Positions 1 through 8,441 of a stretch of 64,000 bases of DNA are shown one piece after another. The stretch spans positions 186,001 through 250,000 of the forward strand of contig JBOEGZ010000005.1 of the NCBI GenBank assembly GCA_050633705.1, written 5' to 3'. Every line of letters starts with the position of its first letter. Position 1 is the first letter of the stretch. A program made the translations under genes and the position numbers. The stretch comes from JAJFHI01 sp050633705. GTDB lineage: Bacteria; Pseudomonadota; Alphaproteobacteria; Rhizobiales; Hyphomicrobiaceae. The notes beneath the pieces were generated by a model. It did no database searches, was not told the origin of the DNA, and was given only the letters and a program-made list of their open reading frames with translations.

Positions 1-222
1 GCTGCCGGACTGACACATACATCAATTGCGGTTTTGGACGCACTGCAAGCTGCAGAGCGACCTGTCATTGAAGTCCATTTGTCGAACATTTTTCGTCGTG
101 AGACTTTCCGCAATCACTCGTATATTTCATTAGGAGCAAACGGTGTAATTTGCGGGCTGGGAGCCAAGGGCTATGAACTGGCGCTCGAAGCTGTCGCGGA
201 TATCAGTACTAAAAAGAACTAA
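1..222 (+). CDS. aroQ: 3-dehydroquinate dehydratase, type II (C-terminal part)
   Basis: The frame is open from the first base, so only the last 73 residues are present. They contain the type II dehydroquinase signature: a THTS segment, then PVIEVHLSN and RRETFRNHSYIS, then the C-terminal helix GYELALEA. Type II enzymes dehydrate 3-dehydroquinate to 3-dehydroshikimate in the shikimate pathway, in the cytoplasm, as dodecamers. The conserved His and Arg of the HLSN/FR(N/H)HS segments are visible; the N-terminal catalytic tyrosine lies outside the window. The gene lies 60 bp upstream of accB on the same strand, an order common in Alphaproteobacteria and consistent with one operon. Identification is firm. 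Confidence 0.93.
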   Translation, partial: AAGLTHTSIAVLDALQAAERPVIEVHLSNIFRRETFRNHSYISLGANGVICGLGAKGYELALEAVADISTKKN

Positions 223-282
223 ACCAGTTATCGTTACAATCTGCACCCGGCAACGGGGTTAGAAACACAAAGGCAATACAGA

Positions 283-759
283 ATGGCCGCCATAGGGGCG
301 AAAGACAAAAACAGTTCCGAACAGAAAATTATTCGTGAACTGGCTGAACTGTTGGACGAAACAGGGCTCAGCGAAATTGAGATTGAAAAAAGCGGATTGC
401 GTGTTCGCGTGGCGCGACAAGTGACTGTTGCCGCCCCTTCGGTTGTGGCACAGGCGCCCGCGCTTGCGCCGCCAGAAACGGCCGCCACTGCGCCAAATGC
501 AACAAACGCTGATCCAGGAAACGACCCTGGCGCAGTACCATCACCAATGGTCGGAACCGCCTACACCAGCCCCGAACCCGGAAAACCCCCATTCATCAGC
601 GTCGGCGATACCGTAAAGGCCGGTGATACGTTGGCGATTATTGAAGCCATGAAAACGATGAACAATATTCCAGCTCCAAAGGCTGGAACAATAACGGCAA
701 TCCTATTTGAAAATGGACAGCCTGTTGAATATGGCGACCCACTGGTCATCATCTCTTAA
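283..759 (+). CDS. accB: Acetyl-CoA carboxylase biotin carboxyl carrier protein
   Basis: 158 residues, the usual BCCP length. The N-terminal part (about 1-50) is the helical region that contacts biotin carboxylase. Next comes an Ala/Pro-rich flexible linker (about 50-85), then the biotinyl domain (about 86-158). The biotinylation motif is EAMKTMN with Lys124 as acceptor; Thr replaces the second Met of the E. coli EAMKMMN, a variant known in Alphaproteobacteria. The protein carries carboxybiotin between the two half reactions of malonyl-CoA formation in fatty acid synthesis. It sits between aroQ and accC. The ATG at 283 has AAAGG about 10 bases upstream. Confidence 0.97.
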   Translation: MAAIGAKDKNSSEQKIIRELAELLDETGLSEIEIEKSGLRVRVARQVTVAAPSVVAQAPALAPPETAATAPNATNADPGNDPGAVPSPMVGTAYTSPEPGKPPFISVGDTVKAGDTLAIIEAMKTMNNIPAPKAGTITAILFENGQPVEYGDPLVIIS

Positions 760-875
760 GTACCGCGCAATGGTGCCAATGGCCTTTCGAAAAAGCATCC
801 CTTTCGAGAACCAAAACAGCCATTTGCCAAAGACCTGATAAACGGCCAGGAATTGGGCCCAGAAGACGGAATGTC

Positions 876-2216
876 ATGTTTGACAAAATTCTGATCGCCA
901 ATCGCGGAGAAATTGCCCTTCGCATTCAGCGTGCCTGTAAAGAACTCGGCATCTCAACGGTTGCCGTACACTCCACAGCCGACGCGGATGCCATGCATGT
1001 ACGCTTGGCAGACGAAAGCGTGTGTATTGGCCCACCGCAAGCCAGCGAAAGCTACCTCAATATTCCACGTCTATTGGCGGCCTGTGAAATCACCGGCGCC
1101 GACGCGGTTCACCCTGGCTACGGATTTCTGTCTGAGAACGCCAAGTTTGCAGACATTTTGGAACAGCACGGTATTACTTTTATTGGCCCAACGGCTGAAC
1201 ATATTCGTTTGATGGGCGACAAAATCCAAGCAAAAGAAACCGCAAAGCAACTTGGTATACCAGTGGTTCCAGGCTCAGAAGGTGGTGTCGCCTCAGAGGC
1301 TGAAGCGATGAAAGTTGCCAAAGAGATGGGCTTTCCCGTTCTTGTTAAAGCCTCATCAGGCGGCGGCGGACGTGGCATGAAGTTGGCAAAAACTGCCAAA
1401 GACCTACCCGAAGCGCTCTCTTCAGCAAAATCAGAAGCACTCGCGGCATTTGGTGATGATGCCGTTTACATCGAGAAGTACCTGACCAAACCTCGCCATA
1501 TTGAAATCCAAGTGTTTGGTGATGGGCAAGGCAATGCCGTTCACCTCGGCGAGCGTGATTGTTCGTTGCAACGGCGCCATCAAAAAGTGCTTGAAGAAGC
1601 CCCCTCACCGGCGCTGAACGCAGAAGCACGAAAAAAGATTGGAGAAACGGTCGCAAAGGCTGTTCGTGATATGGGATATCGCGGTGCTGGCACTGTTGAG
1701 TTTCTTTACGAAGATGGCGAATTTTATTTCATCGAAATGAACACAAGACTTCAGGTGGAACACCCGGTCACAGAAGCCATCACAGGCATCGATCTTGTGC
1801 TCGAACAAATTCGCGTGGCCTCAGGGGGAAAACTCAGCTTCGCTCAGGACGACATCAAATTTCACGGTCATGCCATTGAGTGTCGAATTAATGCCGAGAA
1901 TGCTCGAACATTCCGCCCTTCGCCTGGCAAGATTCATTACTGGCATCCACCAGGCGGACTTGGTGTGCGCGTCGATTCCGGCGTTTACCACGGTTATTCG
2001 ATCCCACCGTACTACGACAGCTTGATTGGCAAGCTGATTGTACATGGCAACACGCGCAACGAATGCCTTATGCGCCTAAAACGCGCGCTATCAGAGTTTG
2101 TTATCGATGGAATCGAGACAACCATTCCTCTATTCAACGAGCTATTACTCGAGCCTGACATCGCAAATGGCCTTTATGACATTCATTGGCTCGAAAATTA
2201 TTTAGAAAAGTTGTAA
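876..2216 (+). CDS. accC: Biotin carboxylase subunit of acetyl-CoA carboxylase
   Basis: 446 residues, full length for the family. It has the ATP-grasp carboxylase layout: N-terminal domain opening with FDKILIANRGEIALRI, the glycine-rich ATP loop SSGGGGRGMK near residue 165, the biotin carboxylase signatures EKYLTKPRHIEIQVFGD and FIEMNTRLQVEHPVTE, and a C-terminal domain with AFxPSPGKI-type residues (TFRPSPGKI). It carboxylates biotin on AccB with bicarbonate and ATP. It starts 116 bp after accB, the classic accBC operon. Start ATG 876 is preceded by AAGACGGA. Confidence 0.98.
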   Translation: MFDKILIANRGEIALRIQRACKELGISTVAVHSTADADAMHVRLADESVCIGPPQASESYLNIPRLLAACEITGADAVHPGYGFLSENAKFADILEQHGITFIGPTAEHIRLMGDKIQAKETAKQLGIPVVPGSEGGVASEAEAMKVAKEMGFPVLVKASSGGGGRGMKLAKTAKDLPEALSSAKSEALAAFGDDAVYIEKYLTKPRHIEIQVFGDGQGNAVHLGERDCSLQRRHQKVLEEAPSPALNAEARKKIGETVAKAVRDMGYRGAGTVEFLYEDGEFYFIEMNTRLQVEHPVTEAITGIDLVLEQIRVASGGKLSFAQDDIKFHGHAIECRINAENARTFRPSPGKIHYWHPPGGLGVRVDSGVYHGYSIPPYYDSLIGKLIVHGNTRNECLMRLKRALSEFVIDGIETTIPLFNELLLEPDIANGLYDIHWLENYLEKL

Positions 2217-2347
2217 GCTGCTGTTTTAACGATCAGGCACACGTCCCAACGACTGCACCTGATATCGTGTCTGCTTATAAATTGCGTATAGTTGAGTATG
2301 TTGATTGGTCTGTTGATAGGTGTGTCCCGGGCGGAGGCTGCGCTAAC

Positions 2348-3022
2348 GTGACATCTCGCGACGACATCGCCGTTGAGATCACACCACAGGTGCTTCTCAA
2401 GGCTTACAGCTGCGGCATCTTTCCGATGGCCGAGCATGCCGACGATCCTGCGCTCTATTGGATCGAGCCTCAAGATCGAGGCATCTTGCCTCTAAACAGC
2501 TTTCACGTTCCAAAACGCTTGCTACGTACAGTCCGCAAGACACCGTGGGATATCAAAGTTGATAACAACTTTGATGGTGTGATTGATGGCTGCGCGAAAA
2601 TCAAGCCCGACAGAAAATCGACCTGGATCAACAACCGAATACGCACGCTTTATCGTGAACTGTTCAAGCTTGGTTACTGCCATACCGTCGAAGTTTGGGA
2701 CGCAGATGAATTGATCGGCGGACTGTATGGCGTTGCACTTGGTGGCGCGTTCTTTGGCGAGAGCATGTTTTCAACACAACGCGATGCCTCAAAAATTGCA
2801 CTTGTGCATTTGTGTGCACGGCTCATCGAAGGTGGCTTTACGTTGCTCGATACCCAATTCGTCACCGACCACTTGCGCCAATTCGGCACTGTTGAGGTCA
2901 ATCGTGAAACATTTCAAGAATTGCTCGAAGACGCCCTTCGCGAAGATGCTGACTTTAAACGCCTACCCGTCGATACATCAGCCGAACGCGTGGCTGATTT
3001 GGTCGCTCAGTTTCAAGCATAG
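2348..3022 (+). CDS. aat: Leucyl/phenylalanyl-tRNA-protein transferase
   Basis: I place the start at GTG 2348 (224 residues), because GGAGG lies about 10 bases upstream and homology to Aat begins there (TSRDDIAVEITPQVLLKAYSCGIFPMAE region). The frame stays open upstream to 2186, but that extension would overlap accC and looks unlike the family. Recognisable Aat segments are GIFPMAE, YWIEPQDRGILPL, a W(I/M)NN-type stretch (STWINNRI), a GGLYGVALGGAFFGESMFS core and LLDTQFVTDHLRQFG. Aat adds Leu or Phe to proteins with N-terminal Lys or Arg, making them ClpAP/ClpS substrates in the N-degron pathway. It follows accC by 131 bp, as in many Alphaproteobacteria. Confidence 0.95.
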   Translation: MTSRDDIAVEITPQVLLKAYSCGIFPMAEHADDPALYWIEPQDRGILPLNSFHVPKRLLRTVRKTPWDIKVDNNFDGVIDGCAKIKPDRKSTWINNRIRTLYRELFKLGYCHTVEVWDADELIGGLYGVALGGAFFGESMFSTQRDASKIALVHLCARLIEGGFTLLDTQFVTDHLRQFGTVEVNRETFQELLEDALREDADFKRLPVDTSAERVADLVAQFQA

Positions 3023-3182
3023 CAAGAGCCATCCTTAGCAACTCCATCGGGTCTCAAGGCTCATCTCTCATCTCCGCGAACGGCTGCTGGCGGCCTTAGC
3101 CTTTATTGAGAGTCGCGCGCGCGTATATTTTTTTATAAAGCCGCAAACTGTTTCCAATGGTACAGCCAACGGCCATTTCCCG

Positions 3183-3548
3183 TTGCATAGTCTCATTGTC
3201 AGAGCGGGACAGAGCACCCCCCGGCCGCTAAGGCCAGGTCCCGTTTTGGCAGTTTTAAAACCTGGCTCTTGCTTGCTTCAAACATGTTTGCAAGGCGAGC
3301 AGTCGGTACGTTCACGGCGAGACCTGGCTCGCACCGTTACAACAGTGATTGAAAGGAGAAAAGATACTGAAACAGCATACATTCCAGATTGATCCTTATC
3401 TTTTCCTCATCCAGGATCAATCGCGATAACCGGTGTATTGCCGGACATTATCTTACATCCGGCCTGGTCGCCCCGTCCTCCCATCCCTGGCCCGCCGGAT
3501 AACTTGAGAGCCTCCCGGTTGTTCCCCCCGGGAGGTTCTTTTTCTTTC
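3183..3548 (+). ncRNA. Candidate structured noncoding RNA in the aat-guaA gap
   Basis: The 584-bp gap between convergent aat and guaA has no convincing gene but unusual pairing potential. CGGGAC (3206) pairs with GTCCCG (3238) around a small GGCC/GGCC hairpin. CTTGC/GCAAG encloses the palindrome AAACATGTTT near 3280-3290. GATTGATCC (about 3388) pairs with GGATCAATC (about 3414). TCCGGC (3458) pairs with GCCGGA (3494), leaving the loop TCCTCCC, which could pair with a Shine-Dalgarno sequence. The series ends in an 11-bp terminator. An SD-like AAAGGAG (about 3352) precedes a 20-codon frame that would need a CTG start, which I do not call. I recognise no known RNA family. It could instead be the 3' untranslated region of aat. 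Confidence 0.4.
3508..3548 (+). terminator. Rho-independent terminator downstream of the structured region
   Basis: CCTCCCGG (3511-3518) pairs perfectly with CCGGGAGG (3528-3535). Three further pairs (GAG with TTC, one of them G-U) extend the stem, and the T-rich tract TTCTTTTTCTTTC follows. The T tract lies on the plus side only, so it terminates transcription coming from aat or from an RNA made within the gap, not guaA. Confidence 0.8.
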
Positions 3549-3606
3549 ACGCTTTAGAGAAAGAGAGGAGACGTTTCCAAAGGTTACAGAACCTAAACCC
3601 GCGGCG

Positions 3607-5154
3607 CTATTCCCACTCAATGGTGCCTGGTGGTTTGGACGTGATGTCGTAGACAACACGGTTGATGCCGTTGACCTCATTGATAATGCGCGTTGCCGTA
3701 CGGCCAAGGAAATCATGACTGAAGTCATAATAATCTGCCGTCATGCCATCTGTTGATGTCACCGCGCGAAGCGCACAAACAAAATCATAAGTTCGAGCAT
3801 CACCCATAACGCCAACGGTCCGCACAGGCAGAAGGACTGTAAATGCTTGCCAGATCTCGTCGTATAAACCTGCTTTGCGAATTTCGTCGAGGTAGATCGT
3901 GTCTGCTTTACGCAGAATATCGATTTTCTCAACTGTGATGTCGCCAGGAATACGGATTGCAAGTCCAGGCCCTGGGAACGGATGGCGACCTATGAACGAT
4001 GCCGGTAAACCCAGTTCTGCTCCAAGTGCGCGAACCTCGTCCTTGAACAATTCACGCAGCGGTTCAACGAGCTTTAAATTCATGCGTTCTGGCAATCCAC
4101 CCACATTGTGGTGTGATTTAATCGTGACCGAAGGCCCACCTGTAAAACTCACGCTCTCAATCACATCCGGGTAAAGCGTGCCTTGAGCCAGATATTCCGC
4201 GCCACCAAGTTTTTTGGCTTCATCATCAAAAACATCGATAAAAAGGCCACCAATAATTTTGCGTTTTTTCTCTGGATCGCTCACGCCTGCAAGGGCGTCG
4301 AGAAATCGATCTCGGGCATCAACGTGAACCAATGGAATGTTGTAATGCTCGCGAAACAACGTCACGACTTCTTCTGCCTCGCCCGCACGCAGCAAGCCAT
4401 GATCGACAAAGATGCACGTCAGTTGGTCCCCAATGGCCTCATGGATCAAAACCGACGCCACAGCGGAATCAACGCCTCCCGACAACCCCGAAATCACACG
4501 CCCCTTGCCAATCGTCTGTTTGAGGCGGGCAACTTCTGTGGAGCGAAAGTGCGCCATGGTCCAATCGCCTGCAAGGCCAGAAATTTTGTGCACGAAATTA
4601 GAGAGAAGCTTTGAACCATCCGGCGTGTGGACAACTTCGGGGTGAAATTGCACGGCATATAAATTTCGCTTGGTATCGGCGATCGCCGCAAAAGGTGCAC
4701 CGTCTGAAACAGCAACAACATCGAAGCCTTCGGGAAGAGCCGTGACACGATCTCCGTGGCTCATCCAAACTTGGTGTTTCTCACCTGTCTTCCAAACGCC
4801 TTCGAATAACGGACAATCTTGTTTCACTTCCAAGTCGGCGCGACCGAATTCACGATGATGACCACTTTCAACCTTACCGCCAAGTTGTTCGACCATCGTC
4901 TGCTCACCATAGCAAATGCCAAGCACTGGCAACCCCGATGACCAAACCCAGTCGGGCGCTCTTGGCGTATCAATATCTGTGACACTCGCAGGCCCACCGG
5001 ATAAAATCACGGCCTTTGGCTTTAGGCGTTCACCAGCGGTCTCGGCGGCATTGAACGGGACGATTTCTGAATAAACACCCGCCTCACGGACACGCCGCGC
5101 GATGAGCTGTGTTACCTGGCTGCCAAAATCAATAATGAGGACGGTGTCAGTCAT
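3607..5154 (-). CDS. guaA: GMP synthase (glutamine-hydrolysing)
   Basis: 515 residues from ATG 5154; the frame extends further upstream, but homology begins at MTDTVLIIDFGSQ. An N-terminal class I glutamine amidotransferase domain (about 1-195) has the nucleophile in GICYGEQ (Cys81) and the FHPEV His/Glu pair. The ATP-pyrophosphatase domain has the P-loop SGGVDS. The C-terminal dimerisation domain ends in PPGTIEWE, as in nearly all GuaA. It converts XMP to GMP. guaB lies about 3.3 kb upstream on the same strand, so both enzymes of the guanine branch are in this block. The gap to tspO (121 bp) may hold its promoter. Confidence 0.98.
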   Translation of the reverse strand: MTDTVLIIDFGSQVTQLIARRVREAGVYSEIVPFNAAETAGERLKPKAVILSGGPASVTDIDTPRAPDWVWSSGLPVLGICYGEQTMVEQLGGKVESGHHREFGRADLEVKQDCPLFEGVWKTGEKHQVWMSHGDRVTALPEGFDVVAVSDGAPFAAIADTKRNLYAVQFHPEVVHTPDGSKLLSNFVHKISGLAGDWTMAHFRSTEVARLKQTIGKGRVISGLSGGVDSAVASVLIHEAIGDQLTCIFVDHGLLRAGEAEEVVTLFREHYNIPLVHVDARDRFLDALAGVSDPEKKRKIIGGLFIDVFDDEAKKLGGAEYLAQGTLYPDVIESVSFTGGPSVTIKSHHNVGGLPERMNLKLVEPLRELFKDEVRALGAELGLPASFIGRHPFPGPGLAIRIPGDITVEKIDILRKADTIYLDEIRKAGLYDEIWQAFTVLLPVRTVGVMGDARTYDFVCALRAVTSTDGMTADYYDFSHDFLGRTATRIINEVNGINRVVYDITSKPPGTIEWE

Positions 5155-5275
5155 AATATCTCGCTTCGGGTAAACTGTGTTGCTGCGGATAGACCATTGG
5201 ACCGTTGCAAGGTCAAGAGAAGCAACCAAATGCCGGCAGGTTCTGGGAATTTTGAGGTTGCGGGAATTTTGGCAC

Positions 5276-5734
5276 TTAGCCAACCGGGTTCAACTGCCAG
5301 ATAGCACCATTCAGCGCCAAAGCATAAGAAACCCAGAGCAGATACGGCACAAATAGCAGCGCAGCCAATCCACTGATCTGACGGACGGCTAGAATAAAGC
5401 CGAGAATCACCAACCACATCGCGGATATGTCGATTAACGCGGACAAAATATCATGTTCGCCAAACATCAAATAAGACCAGGCTGCATTGAGACCAAGCTG
5501 GATAATCCACAACATGAGTGGCAGTCCCAGTCCACCATGGCGCCAAGTCAGCCAACCCGCAAACGCGATGATAATGTAGAGCGCCGTCCATGCTGGACCA
5601 AACACCCAATTTGGCGATGTCCAGGCAGGTTTCGCCAACTCACTATACCAATCCCCTGGCGTAAAGAGCGAACCTGCATAGGCGGCGAGAGCTGTTATCG
5701 CCAAGAAGAAAAATAGGCCAACATATCGGTTCAT
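5276..5734 (-). CDS. tspO: TspO/MBR family membrane protein
   Basis: 152 residues from ATG 5734; the longer open frame would overlap the upstream hydrolase gene. Five hydrophobic segments are visible. The family signature is intact: W(Y)xxLxKPxWTPP appears as WYSELAKPAWTSPNWVFGPAW, followed by WTALYIIIAFAGW and the LNxAWSxxFFG-like LNAAWSYLMFG. TspO proteins bind tetrapyrroles and, in Rhodobacter, regulate photosynthesis genes; the role here is not known. It lies 22 bp downstream of the alpha/beta hydrolase and is probably co-transcribed with it. Confidence 0.93.
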   Translation of the reverse strand: MNRYVGLFFFLAITALAAYAGSLFTPGDWYSELAKPAWTSPNWVFGPAWTALYIIIAFAGWLTWRHGGLGLPLMLWIIQLGLNAAWSYLMFGEHDILSALIDISAMWLVILGFILAVRQISGLAALLFVPYLLWVSYALALNGAIWQLNPVG

Positions 5735-5756
5735 CCGTAATAATTTCCAAGTTGTC

Positions 5757-6674
5757 TCAGTCACGCGTCGAAGCTGATATCGCATGGCGCAGCGTCGCGA
5801 ACATCTCATCTATGTGACTATAGATCCAAAAATGCCCAGCTTCCGGCAGACGGAACAATTGCGCGCCTTGAATTTGATCAGAAAGATAGATGGCAACTGG
5901 CGCCGGTACAATTTTGTCAGACATCCCCTGCCAAACAAATGTTGGTGACGTGATCTGATTAAAATCAATCCCCCACGGTTTGGAATATATCTTCAAATCA
6001 GCCAAGCCACCATCAACACCCTGACACAACGCTTCTTTGGTCATGCCAATCACGCTTTCAACAACCGCTGGCGCCGCCAAGTCATCCCGATCCGCTTTCG
6101 GCAATGTTTTGGCAAACATCGCAGCAAAGGCTTGAGGTGCAATCAAAAACAATCGACGTGCCAGGAGACTGATCGCCCTCAATACAATTGGGTGTTTCGG
6201 GCACTTGAGAAAAAAGATCCTATGACCTTTGTGGAGCTTGTTTGTAGTTGGCAACGAACGGGCATCATAATCTGCGATTGGTCCTACGGGACTGACGAGA
6301 CCCAATACGGCCACGCGCTGACCAAAGTGAGCTGCCAACGCCGCTGCATAAGGCCCACCACCTGATATCCCAAGCATGCCAAATCGTTTTAAGCCGAGTT
6401 TTTCAACTACGTTTGCGAGAAACGCCACGCGCGCCGCCAACGTTACAGGCGCAAGGCTTGGCGTTAAGCCATAGCCAGGGCGATCTGGGCAATAGAGTTT
6501 GAGGCCTGCCTTGCAGGCGTTGGCATCTGCCACATCAAACATCAGGCGACAGGCTGGCGCTCCATGCAGCGCCAAAATGGGGAAGCCATCGTCAGCCCCA
6601 TAAGTCGCCAAACCGACCTGTTGGCCAGAACTGAGAACGATGGTTTGACGCGCCGTGGACACCGCCATCTCCAC
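5757..6674 (-). CDS. Alpha/beta hydrolase
   Basis: 305 residues from GTG 6674; an ATG at 6668 is equally possible and neither has a good ribosome site. The fold signatures are present: oxyanion-hole HGAP near residue 36, nucleophile elbow GISGGG near 105, the catalytic Asp probably in GMSDKIVP, and His in EAGHFW near the C-terminus. No signal peptide is seen, so it is probably cytoplasmic. The substrate cannot be predicted. Its start lies 3 bp past the rsmB stop, so the genes are likely co-transcribed. Confidence 0.88.
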   Translation of the reverse strand: MEMAVSTARQTIVLSSGQQVGLATYGADDGFPILALHGAPACRLMFDVADANACKAGLKLYCPDRPGYGLTPSLAPVTLAARVAFLANVVEKLGLKRFGMLGISGGGPYAAALAAHFGQRVAVLGLVSPVGPIADYDARSLPTTNKLHKGHRIFFLKCPKHPIVLRAISLLARRLFLIAPQAFAAMFAKTLPKADRDDLAAPAVVESVIGMTKEALCQGVDGGLADLKIYSKPWGIDFNQITSPTFVWQGMSDKIVPAPVAIYLSDQIQGAQLFRLPEAGHFWIYSHIDEMFATLRHAISASTRD

Positions 6675-6677
6675 AAT

Positions 6678-7979
6678 CTAGGTTTTGCGACGAAGAACCG
6701 CGATAAAGAAACCATCTGTCTGATGCTGTGCTGGAGTCAACAGCAGTGTTTCGCTGGAGCCGTCGGCAGACACAGGCGCTGGAACATCATCAGGCAAAAC
6801 AGCCTTCCATTGTTCACGATAGGGCACGACGGAAAAGTCGGGAAATTGTTCGAGAAACCAGGCCACCTGATCACCATTTTCTTCAGGAAGAACCGAACAT
6901 GTGACGTAGACCAAAGTCCCGCCTGGATTCACGATATGTGCGGCAAGATCGAGCACCTTTTTTTGTTCACTTTGGCGTTGGGCAATATTGCGTTGTTTCA
7001 AACGCCATTTGGAATCGGGGCGACGCCGCCACGTACCCGACCCCGTACACGGCGCATCGACAAGCACACGGTCAAACGTTGGTCCCAGTGCCTTCAGCGC
7101 CGCATCTTCACCCGCCCGCAACACATCGATGTTCGTCACACCCGCACGCCGCGCACGGTCAAAAAGTGGCCGAAGTTGAATTTTGCTGGCGTCATAAGCG
7201 GCAAGTTCACCTTCGTTCTGCATGATCGCTGCCAGAGCTAACGTTTTCCCACCCGCACCGGCGCACAAGTCCAGAACCGTGTCTGTTGGCTTGGCACCAA
7301 CCATCAAAGCAGCAATCTGGCTGCCTTCATCTTGCACTTCAAACCACCCCTTGCCGTGTGCCGCCTCTGCTTCGACATTGGCTTGGCGTTTGCCAGCCGC
7401 AGGAGGTGCAATGCGAACACCAAATGGCGACCATTGGGTTGGGCTGGGCTTAAAATGCGTGAGTTCTTCGAGCACGGTTTCACGGTCGGCTTCCAATGTG
7501 TTGACCCGCATATCAACCGGAGCCCGAACCGCCATCGCGCGACCTTCCGCCTCAACGTTATCCCCAAACGCTCGCGTAAGAGATGGCGTCAGCCATTCGG
7601 GAAAGTCACCCGCGATATGGGTGGGGAGATTTTTCGGCACGTCCCGAAAAATTCCCTCGCGCTCGGCTTCAGAAATTTGTTTCGGCGCATGCTGGCTGCC
7701 ATCTACGACGGCGGCAATGTCATTGGCGGTCATGGCGAAAGACGCCGGGCTTGCAGCCAAAACCAAGGCGCGCGGTGTATCGGCCTGCATCTGGGCGCCA
7801 AGCGAATTGCGTTGACGTAAGACATCATAAACCAACGTGCCAATCGCTGAGCGATCCCCAGAGCCGGCAAATCGATGGGCCTTGCCCCAATCTGAAAGTG
7901 CAGCAGATGCGGGGCGATGTCGGTTCAAAATTTCTTCGATGATTTCAATTGCAGCTTGAATACGTCCACCTGGGCGCAT
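6678..7979 (-). CDS. rsmB: 16S rRNA (cytosine-C5) methyltransferase RsmB/NOL1-NOP2-Sun family
   Basis: 433 residues. The N-terminal part (about 1-150) resembles the NusB-like RNA-binding region of RsmB. The C-terminal Rossmann domain has the SAM motif LCAGAGGKTLALAA, motif IV DAPCTGSGTWRRRPDSKW with the release cysteine, and motif VI YVTCSVLPEEN with the catalytic cysteine in TCS. These proteins methylate C967 of 16S rRNA in E. coli. In Alphaproteobacteria the gene commonly lies between guaB and guaA, as here. Spacing to both neighbours is 3 bp, suggesting one operon with the MAPEG gene and the hydrolase. Confidence 0.93.
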   Translation of the reverse strand: MRPGGRIQAAIEIIEEILNRHRPASAALSDWGKAHRFAGSGDRSAIGTLVYDVLRQRNSLGAQMQADTPRALVLAASPASFAMTANDIAAVVDGSQHAPKQISEAEREGIFRDVPKNLPTHIAGDFPEWLTPSLTRAFGDNVEAEGRAMAVRAPVDMRVNTLEADRETVLEELTHFKPSPTQWSPFGVRIAPPAAGKRQANVEAEAAHGKGWFEVQDEGSQIAALMVGAKPTDTVLDLCAGAGGKTLALAAIMQNEGELAAYDASKIQLRPLFDRARRAGVTNIDVLRAGEDAALKALGPTFDRVLVDAPCTGSGTWRRRPDSKWRLKQRNIAQRQSEQKKVLDLAAHIVNPGGTLVYVTCSVLPEENGDQVAWFLEQFPDFSVVPYREQWKAVLPDDVPAPVSADGSSETLLLTPAQHQTDGFFIAVLRRKT

Positions 7980-7982
7980 GGT

Positions 7983-8417
7983 CTAAAACTCCGTTGCGGC
8001 AACCCGCACAAATAAAATGACCCACATGCCAACGACGGCAAAAAGCCCGATAAACCAGTACGCCGCACGACGTGCAACAATATTACTGGTCAGATGAATA
8101 ACGCTATGTCCGATCCGGCTAACAACAAACACACCGGCTAACACGAGAAGCAGCAGATCAACTTGACGCAATGCATAGGCGGTGAGACAGAAGACATAAA
8201 ACAAAACCGGCAACTCGAACTGGCTTTGAAAATTCTTGCGCGCCTTAGTGCACGCCACATCCCAATCTTCATCATTGGCCAATGCCAGCTCTTGAATGCC
8301 TTTGCCGGTATGACGCAAGAATGAAGATCGGCGAAGCCCAAGGGCGACCAAAACTGACATCGTCAAAAACACCTGCGCAAAGATCGGCAGAAAAACAAGC
8401 GATTGGCTGACGCTCAT
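7983..8417 (-). CDS. MAPEG family membrane protein
   Basis: 144 residues from ATG 8417; a TTG at 8429 in frame is an alternative start. It has four hydrophobic segments (about 6-28, 72-90, 95-112, 120-140) and the MAPEG-like stretch KARKNFQSQFELPVLFYV between helices 1 and 2. MAPEG proteins bind glutathione or eicosanoid-like substrates in eukaryotes; the bacterial members are mostly uncharacterised. It sits between guaB (24 bp) and rsmB (3 bp). I cannot assign a substrate. Confidence 0.85.
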   Translation of the reverse strand: MSVSQSLVFLPIFAQVFLTMSVLVALGLRRSSFLRHTGKGIQELALANDEDWDVACTKARKNFQSQFELPVLFYVFCLTAYALRQVDLLLLVLAGVFVVSRIGHSVIHLTSNIVARRAAYWFIGLFAVVGMWVILFVRVAATEF

Positions 8418-8441
8418 GACGATATCCAAGATTTGGGTTGT

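Noticed and set aside
3106..3139. A promoter (TTGAGA with TATATT or TATAAA) before the structured region
   Set aside because: The spacing is 12 or 22 bases, both outside the usual 16-18, so I did not call it.
3367..3429. A 20-codon frame after AAAGGAG in the structured gap
   Set aside because: It needs a CTG start, has no known homologue and no gene follows on that strand that it could regulate.
7222..7815. A 197-codon plus-strand frame inside rsmB
   Set aside because: It lies wholly antisense to the conserved methyltransferase, has no ribosome site and shows no recognisable domain.
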